From Saprospiraceae bacterium (GTDB lineage: Bacteria > Bacteroidota > Bacteroidia > Chitinophagales > Saprospiraceae), in the NCBI GenBank assembly GCA_013361075.1, contig JABWAJ010000287.1:1-7275 (forward strand): a stretch of DNA of 7,275 nt, written 5' to 3'. Below are positions 1 through 6,262 of this stretch, piece after piece. Numbering within the stretch: position 1 is the stretch's first letter; each line of letters opens with the position of its first letter. Made by a program: the position numbers and the translations under genes. The notes under the pieces were generated by a model that saw nothing but the letters and a program-made list of their open reading frames with translations, was not told where the DNA came from and searched no databases.

Positions 1-218
1 GTTACTTTTTTGCCGTTTTTAGTGCCGGTATGGGTGACAATTTCCCTTTTTTGGGTTTTAAAATCTATTTGGTCAAAAAAGCCGGAAACAGTGGGTACTC
101 TGCCGGGGTCGCCCACTAAAAAAATGGTATCTCCAAGATTTTGGGGCAATAAATTGCAGTGATAAACACTGCCATCGGCATTTAGGACGAGTTCGGATGC
201 TGCTAAAAACTGGCTCAT
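1..218 (-). CDS. Nucleoside phosphorylase (uridine/purine phosphorylase-like), N-terminal part only
   Basis: The frame opens at ATG (218-216) and runs off the left edge after 72 residues, beginning MSQFLAASELVLNADGSVYH. Visible signatures are the N-terminal ELVLNADGSVYH segment, VGDPGRV at residues 35-41 (the GDPxR phosphate-binding loop of the NP-I nucleoside phosphorylase family), and KREIVTHTGT at 57-66, where the family begins the strand leading to the active site. Members cleave a nucleoside with phosphate to give free base and (deoxy)ribose-1-phosphate in the cytoplasm. The start lies 11 bases after the deoB stop, so the two are almost certainly co-transcribed. That pairing fits, because DeoB uses the sugar-1-phosphate product. 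Base specificity cannot be decided from the N-terminus; uridine phosphorylase-like is my best guess. There is no clear Shine-Dalgarno sequence. The family is usually about 250-290 aa, so most of the protein lies outside the window. Confidence 0.88.
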   Translation of the reverse strand, partial: MSQFLAASELVLNADGSVYHCNLLPQNLGDTIFLVGDPGRVPTVSGFFDQIDFKTQKREIVTHTGTKNGKKV

Positions 219-229
219 GTAAATCGCAG

Positions 230-1408
230 TTAGTGATTGGTTAGTGGCATAATTTCGGGTAAATAACTTTTCCCTCGCGACGAAAAATTAACCCCGAGTG
301 CTTCTGCAATGGTTGCCGCAATATCCGAAAAAGACTGCCGGATTCCAATAGAGTACCCGGCTTTTACCTTAACTCCATAATTTAAGATGGGAATATACTC
401 GCGGGTATGATCATTGCCGGGGGCGGAAGGGTCGTTGCCATGGTCTGCCGTCAGAATGAGCAGGTCGTTTTCCTGCAAATTGCCGGTCAATTCCGGGAGA
501 TAAGCATCAAATTCCATCAATGCTTTGGCATAGCCTTCTATGTCGCGGCGGTGCCCGAAAAGCATGTCAAAGTCTACCAAATTTGTAAAAACAAGGGCTT
601 CTGCCGGTTTTTTTATGGCCTCAATCGTAGCCTCAATGCCTGCGAGGTTATTGGCTGTTTTGGTATAGCGGCTGATGCCTTTGCCGTTAAAGATATCAAA
701 AATTTTGCCTATGCCGTACACGCCCTTGCCTTGTTCCACAATCGCATCCAATACCGTCCCGGGAGGATTAACCGAAAAATCCTTTCGCCGGCTCGTTCGC
801 GTGTAGTGTCCCGAATCACCGCTAAAAGGCCGGGCAATGACGCGCCCGACTTCAAAATCCCCAACGAGCAGATTCCGGGCAATCTGGCAAATTTCGTATT
901 GCCTTTCAATGGGATAAACCGATTCGTGCATGGCAATTTGAAATACGCTGTCGGCAGAAGTATAGACGATAGGGAAACCGGTTCTGACATGCTCATCGCC
1001 GAGTTCTTCGATGATGGTCGTTCCGGATGCTGTCTTATTTCCCAGGGTTTTGGTGCCGATTGCTGATTCGAACTTCGCCATAAAATAATCCGGAAAGCCA
1101 TGCGGGAATACCGGGAATGGTTTTTCAAGCACCACTCCGCTGATTTCCCAGTGCCCGGTCGTGGTATCTTTTCCGGCTGATTGTTCAATGGCTTTGCCAA
1201 AGGCTGCCGTCGGGGCGTCTGTTTTTTTCAGGGCATTGGCCGGGTCAATATTACCGATACCCATGGCGGTGAGGTTGGGCAGGTCAAGCCCCGGAAAATA
1301 CCGGGCAATATTTCCCAATGTGTTGCTTCCAATGTCATTGTAGGCGTGCGCATCCGGTAATTCACCGATCCCCACACTGTCCAGCACGATTAAGATGACT
1401 CTGTCCAT
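230..1408 (-). CDS. deoB: Phosphopentomutase
   Basis: DeoB interconverts (deoxy)ribose-1-phosphate and -5-phosphate in nucleoside salvage. It is a cytoplasmic, Mn-dependent member of the alkaline phosphatase superfamily. From the start chosen here it has 392 aa, normal for the family (about 390-407). The metal and catalytic residues known from the family can be read in order: Asp10 in VLDSVGIGELPDA, the phosphothreonine motif KDTTTGHWE at 80-88, Asp153 in TSADSVFQIA, Asp281 and His286 in NLVDFDMLFGHR, Asp322-His323 in LTADHGNDP, and His334 in GNDHTRE. No key residue is missing. An ATG at 1447 would add 13 residues (MQHGMLSNAKIRN), but family members begin at MxRVILIVLDSVG, and an AAGG lies just before the ATG at 1408, so I chose the inner start. 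It has its own promoter-like element upstream and is followed after 11 bases by a nucleoside phosphorylase. Confidence 0.97.
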   Translation of the reverse strand: MDRVILIVLDSVGIGELPDAHAYNDIGSNTLGNIARYFPGLDLPNLTAMGIGNIDPANALKKTDAPTAAFGKAIEQSAGKDTTTGHWEISGVVLEKPFPVFPHGFPDYFMAKFESAIGTKTLGNKTASGTTIIEELGDEHVRTGFPIVYTSADSVFQIAMHESVYPIERQYEICQIARNLLVGDFEVGRVIARPFSGDSGHYTRTSRRKDFSVNPPGTVLDAIVEQGKGVYGIGKIFDIFNGKGISRYTKTANNLAGIEATIEAIKKPAEALVFTNLVDFDMLFGHRRDIEGYAKALMEFDAYLPELTGNLQENDLLILTADHGNDPSAPGNDHTREYIPILNYGVKVKAGYSIGIRQSFSDIAATIAEALGVNFSSRGKSYLPEIMPLTNH

Positions 1409-1430
1409 ATTCCTTATCTTTGCATTTGAA

Positions 1431-1443
1431 AGCATGCCATGCT
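1431..1443. repeat. Perfect 13-base palindrome in the deoB leader
   Basis: AGCATG-C-CATGCT is a perfect inverted repeat with a one-base centre. It lies between the inferred transcription start of deoB and its ATG. It is flanked by direct copies of TGCATTT at 1421-1427 and 1443-1449, with a further GCATTT at 1454-1459. The symmetry fits a repressor operator, but the arms are short and it could be chance. As RNA the one-base loop makes a stable hairpin unlikely. Confidence 0.35.
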
Positions 1444-1476
1444 GCATTTCTAAGCATTTTATGCCTGCATACTGGT

Positions 1477-1484
1477 CAAAGATA
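1477..1484 (-). promoter_or_regulatory. Bacteroidota-type -7 promoter element for deoB
   Basis: On the minus strand this reads TATCTTTG, an exact match to the TAnnTTTG -7 element known from Bacteroidota primary-sigma promoters. It lies 23 bases past the LytTR-gene stop and about 70 bases before the deoB ATG, implying a leader of roughly 60 bases. The nearest upstream TTG (1513-1511) is 26 bases away, longer than the usual spacing of about 19-21, so the -33 element is weak or absent. A GATAAA/TTTATC inverted repeat (1481-1486, 1494-1499) overlaps it. Confidence 0.5.
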
Positions 1485-1501
1485 AAAAAAGAATTTATCC
1501 C

Positions 1502-2260
1502 TCATTGATTCAACCATCCCCTAAATGCCTGGCTGTATTCGCTGCTCACGATGATTTCCCGTTTTGCCTTGGGATTAAGCTCTACCTTAATCCGGCTTTT
1601 ACTCACGTTGATCATGGCGCTGATGGCGTCAAAATGGGCAATAAAGCTGCGGTTGAGCCGAAAAAATTGCTTCGGGTCGAGCAGGGTTTCGAGGTCGGAA
1701 AGCCGGTATTGAACGATGTATCGCGTACCGTCTTTTTTCACCAGATACACATACCGGTCTTCGCCTTCAAAATACGCGATCTGGTCGGTCAGTACGCTCA
1801 TCAGCCTTTCGCCGCGGTGCACCATAAAGCGCTCCTGGTAGGTTTTGTGCGGTTGGCCGAGGGTTTTTATCAAGGCCTCTAAGTTTGTCCGGAGCGTTTC
1901 AGGGGTAAGTTTTTGGTATTTTTCAAGGCTTTGCCGCAGGTCGTCTTCGTCAATCGGCTTGAGCAGGTAATCTATGCTGTTGACTTTAAACGCTTTGATG
2001 GCGTATTCGTCGTAAGCGGTAGTGAAAATAATGGGCGTATGGACAGCTATTTTTTCAAATATGGCAAAACTATTGCCATCAGACAAATGGATGTCCAAAA
2101 AAAGGAGGTCGGCCTGGTGTTGACCCAGCCAAGCCACGGCAGCTTGCACACTGTCCAGGCAGTCTAAAATTTCGATGCCCGGTTGAATTCCTTTCAGAAG
2201 GCGGGTCAGGTGCTCGCGTGCCGGTATTTCATCTTCGATGATCAGTACTTTCGCATTCAT
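1502..2260 (-). CDS. LytTR-family DNA-binding response regulator
   Basis: This 252-aa protein has a receiver domain at about residues 4-118 and a LytTR DNA-binding domain at about 143-250. The receiver shows the acidic cluster EDE at 9-11, the phosphoacceptor Asp56 in LLFLDIHLSDG, Thr80/81 in IIFTTAYDEYA, and Lys101 in YLLKPI. The LytTR part shows FMVHRGERL, FEGEDRYVYL and the typical FFRLNRSFIAHFDAI (199-213). Length and domain order are normal for the LytT/AlgR/AgrA group. Phosphorylation should promote binding to promoter DNA as a dimer; targets are unknown. It starts 35 bases after the kinase-like gene at 3303-2296. LytTR regulators are classically paired with LytS-type kinases, and the neighbour has exactly that kinase core, so it is the likely direct phosphodonor. 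It is the last gene of the signalling cassette. No Shine-Dalgarno sequence is obvious, as is common in Bacteroidota. Confidence 0.95.
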   Translation of the reverse strand: MNAKVLIIEDEIPAREHLTRLLKGIQPGIEILDCLDSVQAAVAWLGQHQADLLFLDIHLSDGNSFAIFEKIAVHTPIIFTTAYDEYAIKAFKVNSIDYLLKPIDEDDLRQSLEKYQKLTPETLRTNLEALIKTLGQPHKTYQERFMVHRGERLMSVLTDQIAYFEGEDRYVYLVKKDGTRYIVQYRLSDLETLLDPKQFFRLNRSFIAHFDAISAMINVSKSRIKVELNPKAKREIIVSSEYSQAFRGWLNQ

Positions 2261-2295
2261 AACGGGTGGGTGTATGTAAAGCTTGCTCGGGATTT

Positions 2296-3303
2296 TTAAG
2301 CCTCCGGAATAAGTGGAATGGAGACTTTAAACACTCCGTCTTCCATGGTGCAAACAATTCCCTTTGACAACAGCAGCAGGTAGCGCTGGTTGAGGTTGGC
2401 CAACCCAATCCCGGTGGAGGATTCCGCTGAAGGCCGGAGGGCAATTGTATTCGAAACTTCAAGTGTGTCTATTCCTGATTTGATGATGATTTTTAATGGA
2501 TTTTCTTCTGAAATTACATTGTGCTTAATGGCGTTTTCTATCAGCAGTTGCAGCGAAAAAGGCGGCAATACATATCGGGTATTGGCAATTTCTTTTTGAA
2601 TGCTCAGGTGGTTTCCAAACCTGATTTTTTGCAAAAAAAGATACGTATCTATCAGTTCCAATTCTTTTTCCAAAGAAATTAATTGCTGATTGCCATATTC
2701 AAGCAGGTTGCGGTACATTTTGGCGAACCTTGTCGTAAACCGGACAGCGCCCTGTTGATCAGAAACGATGAGCGAAGCCAGGGTGTTCAGGCAGTTGAAT
2801 AAAAAATGCGGGTTAATTTGGTTTTTTAGTATTTCGTATTGAGAGGCAAGGTGTTCTTTTTCCTGTTGCAGTGTTTTGAATAATAATTCTTTTTTTTCGA
2901 CTTCGAGTTGTTCGTTTTTTATTCTTAAAGTATATGTTTCTAATGCATTGTCAAGAATTACTTTTAATTCTTCAAATTTCCAGGGCTTGGTGATGTAGTA
3001 ATATATTTTTCCTTTATTGATGGCGTCTACGATGGCCTGCATGTCGCTGTACCCTGTTAGGATCATCCGGATGATGTTGGGGTAAGCGCTTTGTACCTTC
3101 TCGAAAAATTCCACTCCGGTCATCCCTGGCATCCGCTGGTCGCTGATGATCAGATCTATTTTCTGTTTGGACAATATTGCGAGTGCTTCAGGCGCATTTT
3201 CTGCTGTGAATACTTCGAAAAAACGCCTGAAAACGGCTTTGAAAGCAACCAGGTTGTCGGGCTAGTCATCGAGATAAAGTATGGAAAAAGTTGTCGTCAT
3301 CAT
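2296..3303 (-). CDS. Receiver-LytS-type histidine kinase, interrupted by an in-frame TAG at codon 14
   Basis: Read through the stop, the frame encodes 335 codons from ATG-ATG (3303/3300), 13 bases after the membrane-protein stop. It begins MMTTTFSILYLDD, then TAG, then PDNLVAFKAVFRRFFEVFTA. The receiver domain (about 5-120) has an acidic pair Asp12-Asp13, phosphoacceptor Asp55 (LIISDQRMPGMTG), Thr83 (ILTGYSD) and Lys106 (ITKPWKFEELK). A coiled-coil linker (about 125-160) leads to a His_kinase/LytS core: His166 in NQINPHFLFNCLNTL, the N-box LLIENAIKHN (253-262) and the GIGLANLNQRY ATP-lid motif (298-308). There is no membrane segment, so it is a cytoplasmic kinase whose input is a receiver. 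The TAG would end translation after 13 residues. The first restart candidate is TTG (codon 44, 3174); the next ATG is codon 58 (3132), past Asp55. Either restart loses the acidic pair, although the kinase core could still be made. It may be a pseudogene, an error in the sequence or a readthrough product. Confidence 0.88.
3262..3264 (-). other. In-frame TAG inside the receiver domain
   Basis: On the minus strand the codons read CTC GAT GAC TAG CCC GAC AAC (L D D stop P D N). Receiver domains usually have Glu or Ser at this position after the acidic pair (DDE or DDS). One base change from GAG or TCG gives TAG. The frame is open for the following 321 codons and encodes recognisable protein on both sides, so this is a point event and not a frameshift. 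Confidence 0.9.
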
Positions 3304-3316
3304 TCTAAAAACGCGA

Positions 3317-4126
3317 TTATTGGCTATGGATAACAGTTGAAAGAATCCTGGGCTCTAAAGCGGTCAGCATCAACAAATAGGTCGTGAGCCAAAACAAAAC
3401 CACCTGAATTTTTGTGTGACAATCAATGGTATCCGTCAGGATTTCTACCCACCGGATTGGCACGTAAAAAAAAGTAAACACGATCAGCATAAAAGGAAAA
3501 CTATGCAGGATGGCAGCAGGCACCCCTTTCGATAAATCAATTTGGCCTTTCATCATGACTGTAAGGGATGTCATAAAAAACGCAATCAGAGCAATTTGTA
3601 AAGCTCTTGACCACCATTCACTTACAACGGATACCGGGTGTATTGGCGGTTCAATGATGTCGGCAACCAGCCTAAGTTCCCGGTAAGCAATCCAACCGAA
3701 TGCAATCCAATACGGTAATTTTAATGGCCAATAAACACCCTCATAAGACAACTGAAAATGTCTGTAAATATAGCCCAGCAAAGGGAAAACCAAAATTACA
3801 ATCCGGAAATAAGAACGCCAGATGACCGCCATAAGCACCAAAATCCAGAAATACCAGCTTTTTTGGAACCAGATCCAATGTTGGGTTTGCCGGGGTGTAA
3901 TTTGTTTAAATTCTGTACTTAGTACATTAAGAATGGCTTTTCTTTCAAAAATCAGGAGGCTGAAAAATATGGCCAGATAAGGGGCCGGCAGAACCAAATC
4001 CTTTTTAGAAAGATTCACAGCGCTCAATTCCGCACCTATGTACCAGGTTAAAACCATTAAACACAAATTGGACAAAGCGCCTTTGTATCCAGTCAATAAT
4101 CCTGCCTTATTTTTTATCTCCATCAT
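3317..4126 (-). CDS. Multi-pass membrane protein of unknown family
   Basis: I do not recognise this 269-aa protein. Hydrophobic stretches suggest six to eight membrane segments, roughly at residues 18-33, 47-62, 91-103, 107-121, 137-149, 174-192, 204-222 and 240-256. It is rich in Trp and Tyr (for example WIWFQKSWYFWILVL at 84-98). Short polar loops include EPPIHPVSVVSEWWS (159-173). There is no signal peptide and no visible catalytic or metal motif. Its ATG overlaps the stop of the TPR kinase gene as ATGA, and the receiver-kinase gene follows after 13 bases, so it is translated as part of the signalling cassette. A role as a membrane partner of the TPR kinase, or as a sensor or transporter feeding it, is inference from position only. 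A second ATG at 4123-4121 directly follows the first, so the start could be one codon later. Confidence 0.85.
   Translation of the reverse strand: MMEIKNKAGLLTGYKGALSNLCLMVLTWYIGAELSAVNLSKKDLVLPAPYLAIFFSLLIFERKAILNVLSTEFKQITPRQTQHWIWFQKSWYFWILVLMAVIWRSYFRIVILVFPLLGYIYRHFQLSYEGVYWPLKLPYWIAFGWIAYRELRLVADIIEPPIHPVSVVSEWWSRALQIALIAFFMTSLTVMMKGQIDLSKGVPAAILHSFPFMLIVFTFFYVPIRWVEILTDTIDCHTKIQVVLFWLTTYLLMLTALEPRILSTVIHSQ
4123..4126 (-). other. ATGA start/stop overlap between TPR kinase and membrane protein genes
   Basis: The TGA of the kinase (4125-4123) shares bases with the ATG of the membrane protein (4126-4124). Such overlaps normally mean that the ribosome finishing the first gene starts the second, so the two products are made in linked amounts. 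Confidence 0.85.
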
Positions 4127-6222
4127 GCTAAAGGAAGGGTAATGATAAAAGCAGTACCTTCCCCCGGAGTCGAGTCAACCCTGATTTCACCCCGGTGTTG
4201 TTGTATGATCGCATAGCTGATGGCGAGTCCAAGCCCTGTGCCTTTGCCTACTTCTTTGGTTGTAAAAAACGGTTCGAATATTTTCTGCCGGGTGGCGTTG
4301 TCTATGCCGGTACCGGTATCGCGCACGGTGATGATGCACCACCCGTTCTGTGCTTTGGTTTCAATAAAAATGGTGCCTTCTTCGCCAAGTGCCTGGATGG
4401 CATTGTCTAAAATATTAAGAAAAACCTGGTTGATTTTACTGATTTGACATTGGATTACGCCATTAAACTGGTACGATTTTTCTACTTGAATCTTGTTTTT
4501 AAGCTTGTGGTGCAGAAGGGTCAGCGCTGTTTCGATGCCTTCTTCCACCCGATAAGGCAAAAAATCATCACCCGTATCTCTTGAAAATATCTTTAATCCC
4601 TGAATGATGTCCGAAGTTCGTTGTGATCCGTTGATGATCGTATTCATCAGGGTTTGCAATTCTTCGGAAAGGTATCCCATGTCTATGCGGCTTACCAACG
4701 TTTTCAGTTCTTCTACAATAGCGGGGTTTGTGTCAGCCGATTTCTGGAGTACGGCCAATTTTTCAAACACGGGCATGAGGTCTTTATGATCCATGCGCAG
4801 GGCTTCTACGCTGGCATGGATGGAGCTGACCGGATTGTTGAGTTCGTGTGCAATTCCGGCTGTCATGACACCAATGGAGGCCATTTTTTCAGAATGAATG
4901 AGTTGCAGGTTGGTTTGCTGCAGGTGGTCGAGGAGCTGCTCTTTTTCCCAGAGCAGGGCTTTGGTGTTGGCCTGTTCTTGATTCAATTCTTTCAGGGCTT
5001 TATTTCTGGACCGGAATAAGGCAACCACAAAAATCAAAGAGAGCAGCAACAGCAAGATGCCAATGATGAGTACATTTCTTAATTGTTTTCCCTGCTTATT
5101 TTCAGTGTCTAATTGAGCAATTTCTTTTTCTCTTTCTTTTAATTCATAAGCAGCTTTATAATCTTCCATTTTCATATTCAGGGATTCTTTGGATGCGCTA
5201 TCCTGCACAGTTGCATACAATTCAAGGTATTCCAAAGCTTTGGGAAGGTTGCCGTCGTCTTTGTACATGGTGTAAAGGTTCCGGAAGGCATTGAGCTGGT
5301 AAATTCTCGAATCTACGGCAGTGCAGGTTTCCACTGCCCGACGAAAAACGGCTTTTGCCCGGTCATCCTGCCCGTTGGCTTTGTACAAAGTGCCCAGATT
5401 TAGTAAAATAAGCCCGATGTTTCGCTGCCTTTTGATGGCTTCCGCTATTTGAAGCGCTTTCAGGTAATAAATTTCTGCGTCCCTGTATTTACCCCAGCCC
5501 TGATAATTTTGAGCAAGCCCCAGGTAACTGATCGTTAACCCTTCATAATTATTTTGCTGCAACCTTTTGGGAATATCCTTAAGGTAATATTTTTCAGATA
5601 AGGCATGTTGGCCCTGTAATCTGTAAATATCGGCATATAAGGTATTGATGATGCCCAGCCGGAGCGTATCTTTTAATTCTTTTTTTAGATTTAATGATTT
5701 TTCCAGATATTCTACAGCAGTAGTTAATGCGCCGGTTTGAATGTAGGAGCGGGCAATGCCGTGGTAAGTATCCGCAATACTTTTGCGGGACGGGTCATGC
5801 GTTTCGCGGAGTTGAAGTGCTTTGAAATAGCAGTCTAATGAAAGGGAACTTCGCTCTTCTAAAGCATAAAAATCAGCCAACCGGTCCCACGCAGCCGCTA
5901 CCCAGAGGCTGTCTTTGTATTTTTGACCACGTTGCAAACCTTCCCGGTAAAAAAACTCTGCATTCCCCATTCGGCCCAATTGTTGGTGCAACCGGCCGAT
6001 AGCCAAAAGCAGGTCAGGGGTCAACTCGTATTGGCGGGCGCGCAATAGGCTGTCATTGAGGGCTTTTGCTCCGTTGATCACTTCAATATTGGCCACGTTA
6101 TTGCCTTTAACAGACAGCGCCCTGAAGTATTCCACCCTTTGTTTGAAGTACGCATGGCCTTCCTGCGCCCTGGCAGTGCCAAGGTAACAACACAGGAAGG
6201 CTATGGGTACGATCAATCGCAT
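4123..6222 (-). CDS. TPR-repeat membrane sensor histidine kinase
   Basis: This 699-aa protein has an N-terminal signal peptide (MRLIVPIAFLCCYLGTARAQ, cleavage probably after ARA). A helical TPR region follows at about 65-345 with around seven units (for example LAIGRLHQQLGRMGNAEFFY, LLNLGTLYKANGQDDRAKAV, FRNLYTMYKDDGNLPKALEY). Next come a coiled coil (about 345-380), one membrane helix (381-403) and a second coiled coil (406-445). The kinase part has the H-box with phosphorylated His459 (AGIAHELNNP), N-box Asn603/Asn607 (FLNILDNAIQAL), DTGTGID (635-641), FEPFFTTK (649-656) and GKGTGLGLAI (659-668). The sensing TPR part should lie in the periplasm and the kinase in the cytoplasm. The architecture is common in Bacteroidota; TPRs usually bind peptides or partner proteins, and the signal here is unknown. 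It carries no receiver, so the receivers of the two downstream genes are its likely targets. It is the first gene of the cassette, 40 bases after the secreted-protein gene. Confidence 0.95.
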   Translation of the reverse strand: MRLIVPIAFLCCYLGTARAQEGHAYFKQRVEYFRALSVKGNNVANIEVINGAKALNDSLLRARQYELTPDLLLAIGRLHQQLGRMGNAEFFYREGLQRGQKYKDSLWVAAAWDRLADFYALEERSSLSLDCYFKALQLRETHDPSRKSIADTYHGIARSYIQTGALTTAVEYLEKSLNLKKELKDTLRLGIINTLYADIYRLQGQHALSEKYYLKDIPKRLQQNNYEGLTISYLGLAQNYQGWGKYRDAEIYYLKALQIAEAIKRQRNIGLILLNLGTLYKANGQDDRAKAVFRRAVETCTAVDSRIYQLNAFRNLYTMYKDDGNLPKALEYLELYATVQDSASKESLNMKMEDYKAAYELKEREKEIAQLDTENKQGKQLRNVLIIGILLLLLSLIFVVALFRSRNKALKELNQEQANTKALLWEKEQLLDHLQQTNLQLIHSEKMASIGVMTAGIAHELNNPVSSIHASVEALRMDHKDLMPVFEKLAVLQKSADTNPAIVEELKTLVSRIDMGYLSEELQTLMNTIINGSQRTSDIIQGLKIFSRDTGDDFLPYRVEEGIETALTLLHHKLKNKIQVEKSYQFNGVIQCQISKINQVFLNILDNAIQALGEEGTIFIETKAQNGWCIITVRDTGTGIDNATRQKIFEPFFTTKEVGKGTGLGLAISYAIIQQHRGEIRVDSTPGEGTAFIITLPLA

Positions 6223-6262
6223 TCAATAAATGTTACGAACGGTGAAAATAAATATATAAAGA

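Noticed and set aside
407..1066. Plus-strand 219-codon open frame opposite deoB
   Set aside because: It is antisense to the full set of DeoB catalytic motifs and shows no recognisable protein features, so it is a shadow frame.
1415..1422. Plus-strand TATCTTTG as a promoter for an antisense transcript
   Set aside because: There is no TTG at the proper distance and no plus-strand gene downstream. It overlaps the deoB ribosome-binding region and is probably chance, although it forms a 9-base inverted repeat with 1477-1485.
1409..1447. Longer deoB start at 1447 adding MQHGMLSNAKIRN
   Set aside because: Known DeoB proteins begin at the MxRVILIVLDSVG strand, and an AAGG precedes the inner ATG at 1408. 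The extra residues overlap the leader palindrome.
1477..1500. GATAAA/TTTATC repeat as a terminator of the signalling cassette
   Set aside because: The stem is six AT-rich base pairs and would be unstable. It overlaps the deoB -7 element, so a promoter reading is preferred.
2296..3174. Receiver-kinase gene starting at TTG 3174 as the true gene
   Set aside because: The upstream frame encodes an unmistakable receiver N-terminus including the acidic pair, and an ATG stands 13 bases after the previous gene. The TTG is only the first restart candidate after the TAG.
6243..6250. Minus-strand TATTTTCA before the TPR kinase as a promoter, and similar TACCTTCA at 7137-7144 before the secreted-protein gene
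   Set aside because: Both match only TAnnTT of the -7 consensus and have no -33 TTG at the right spacing. Their position about 20 bases before the start codons is suggestive but not enough.
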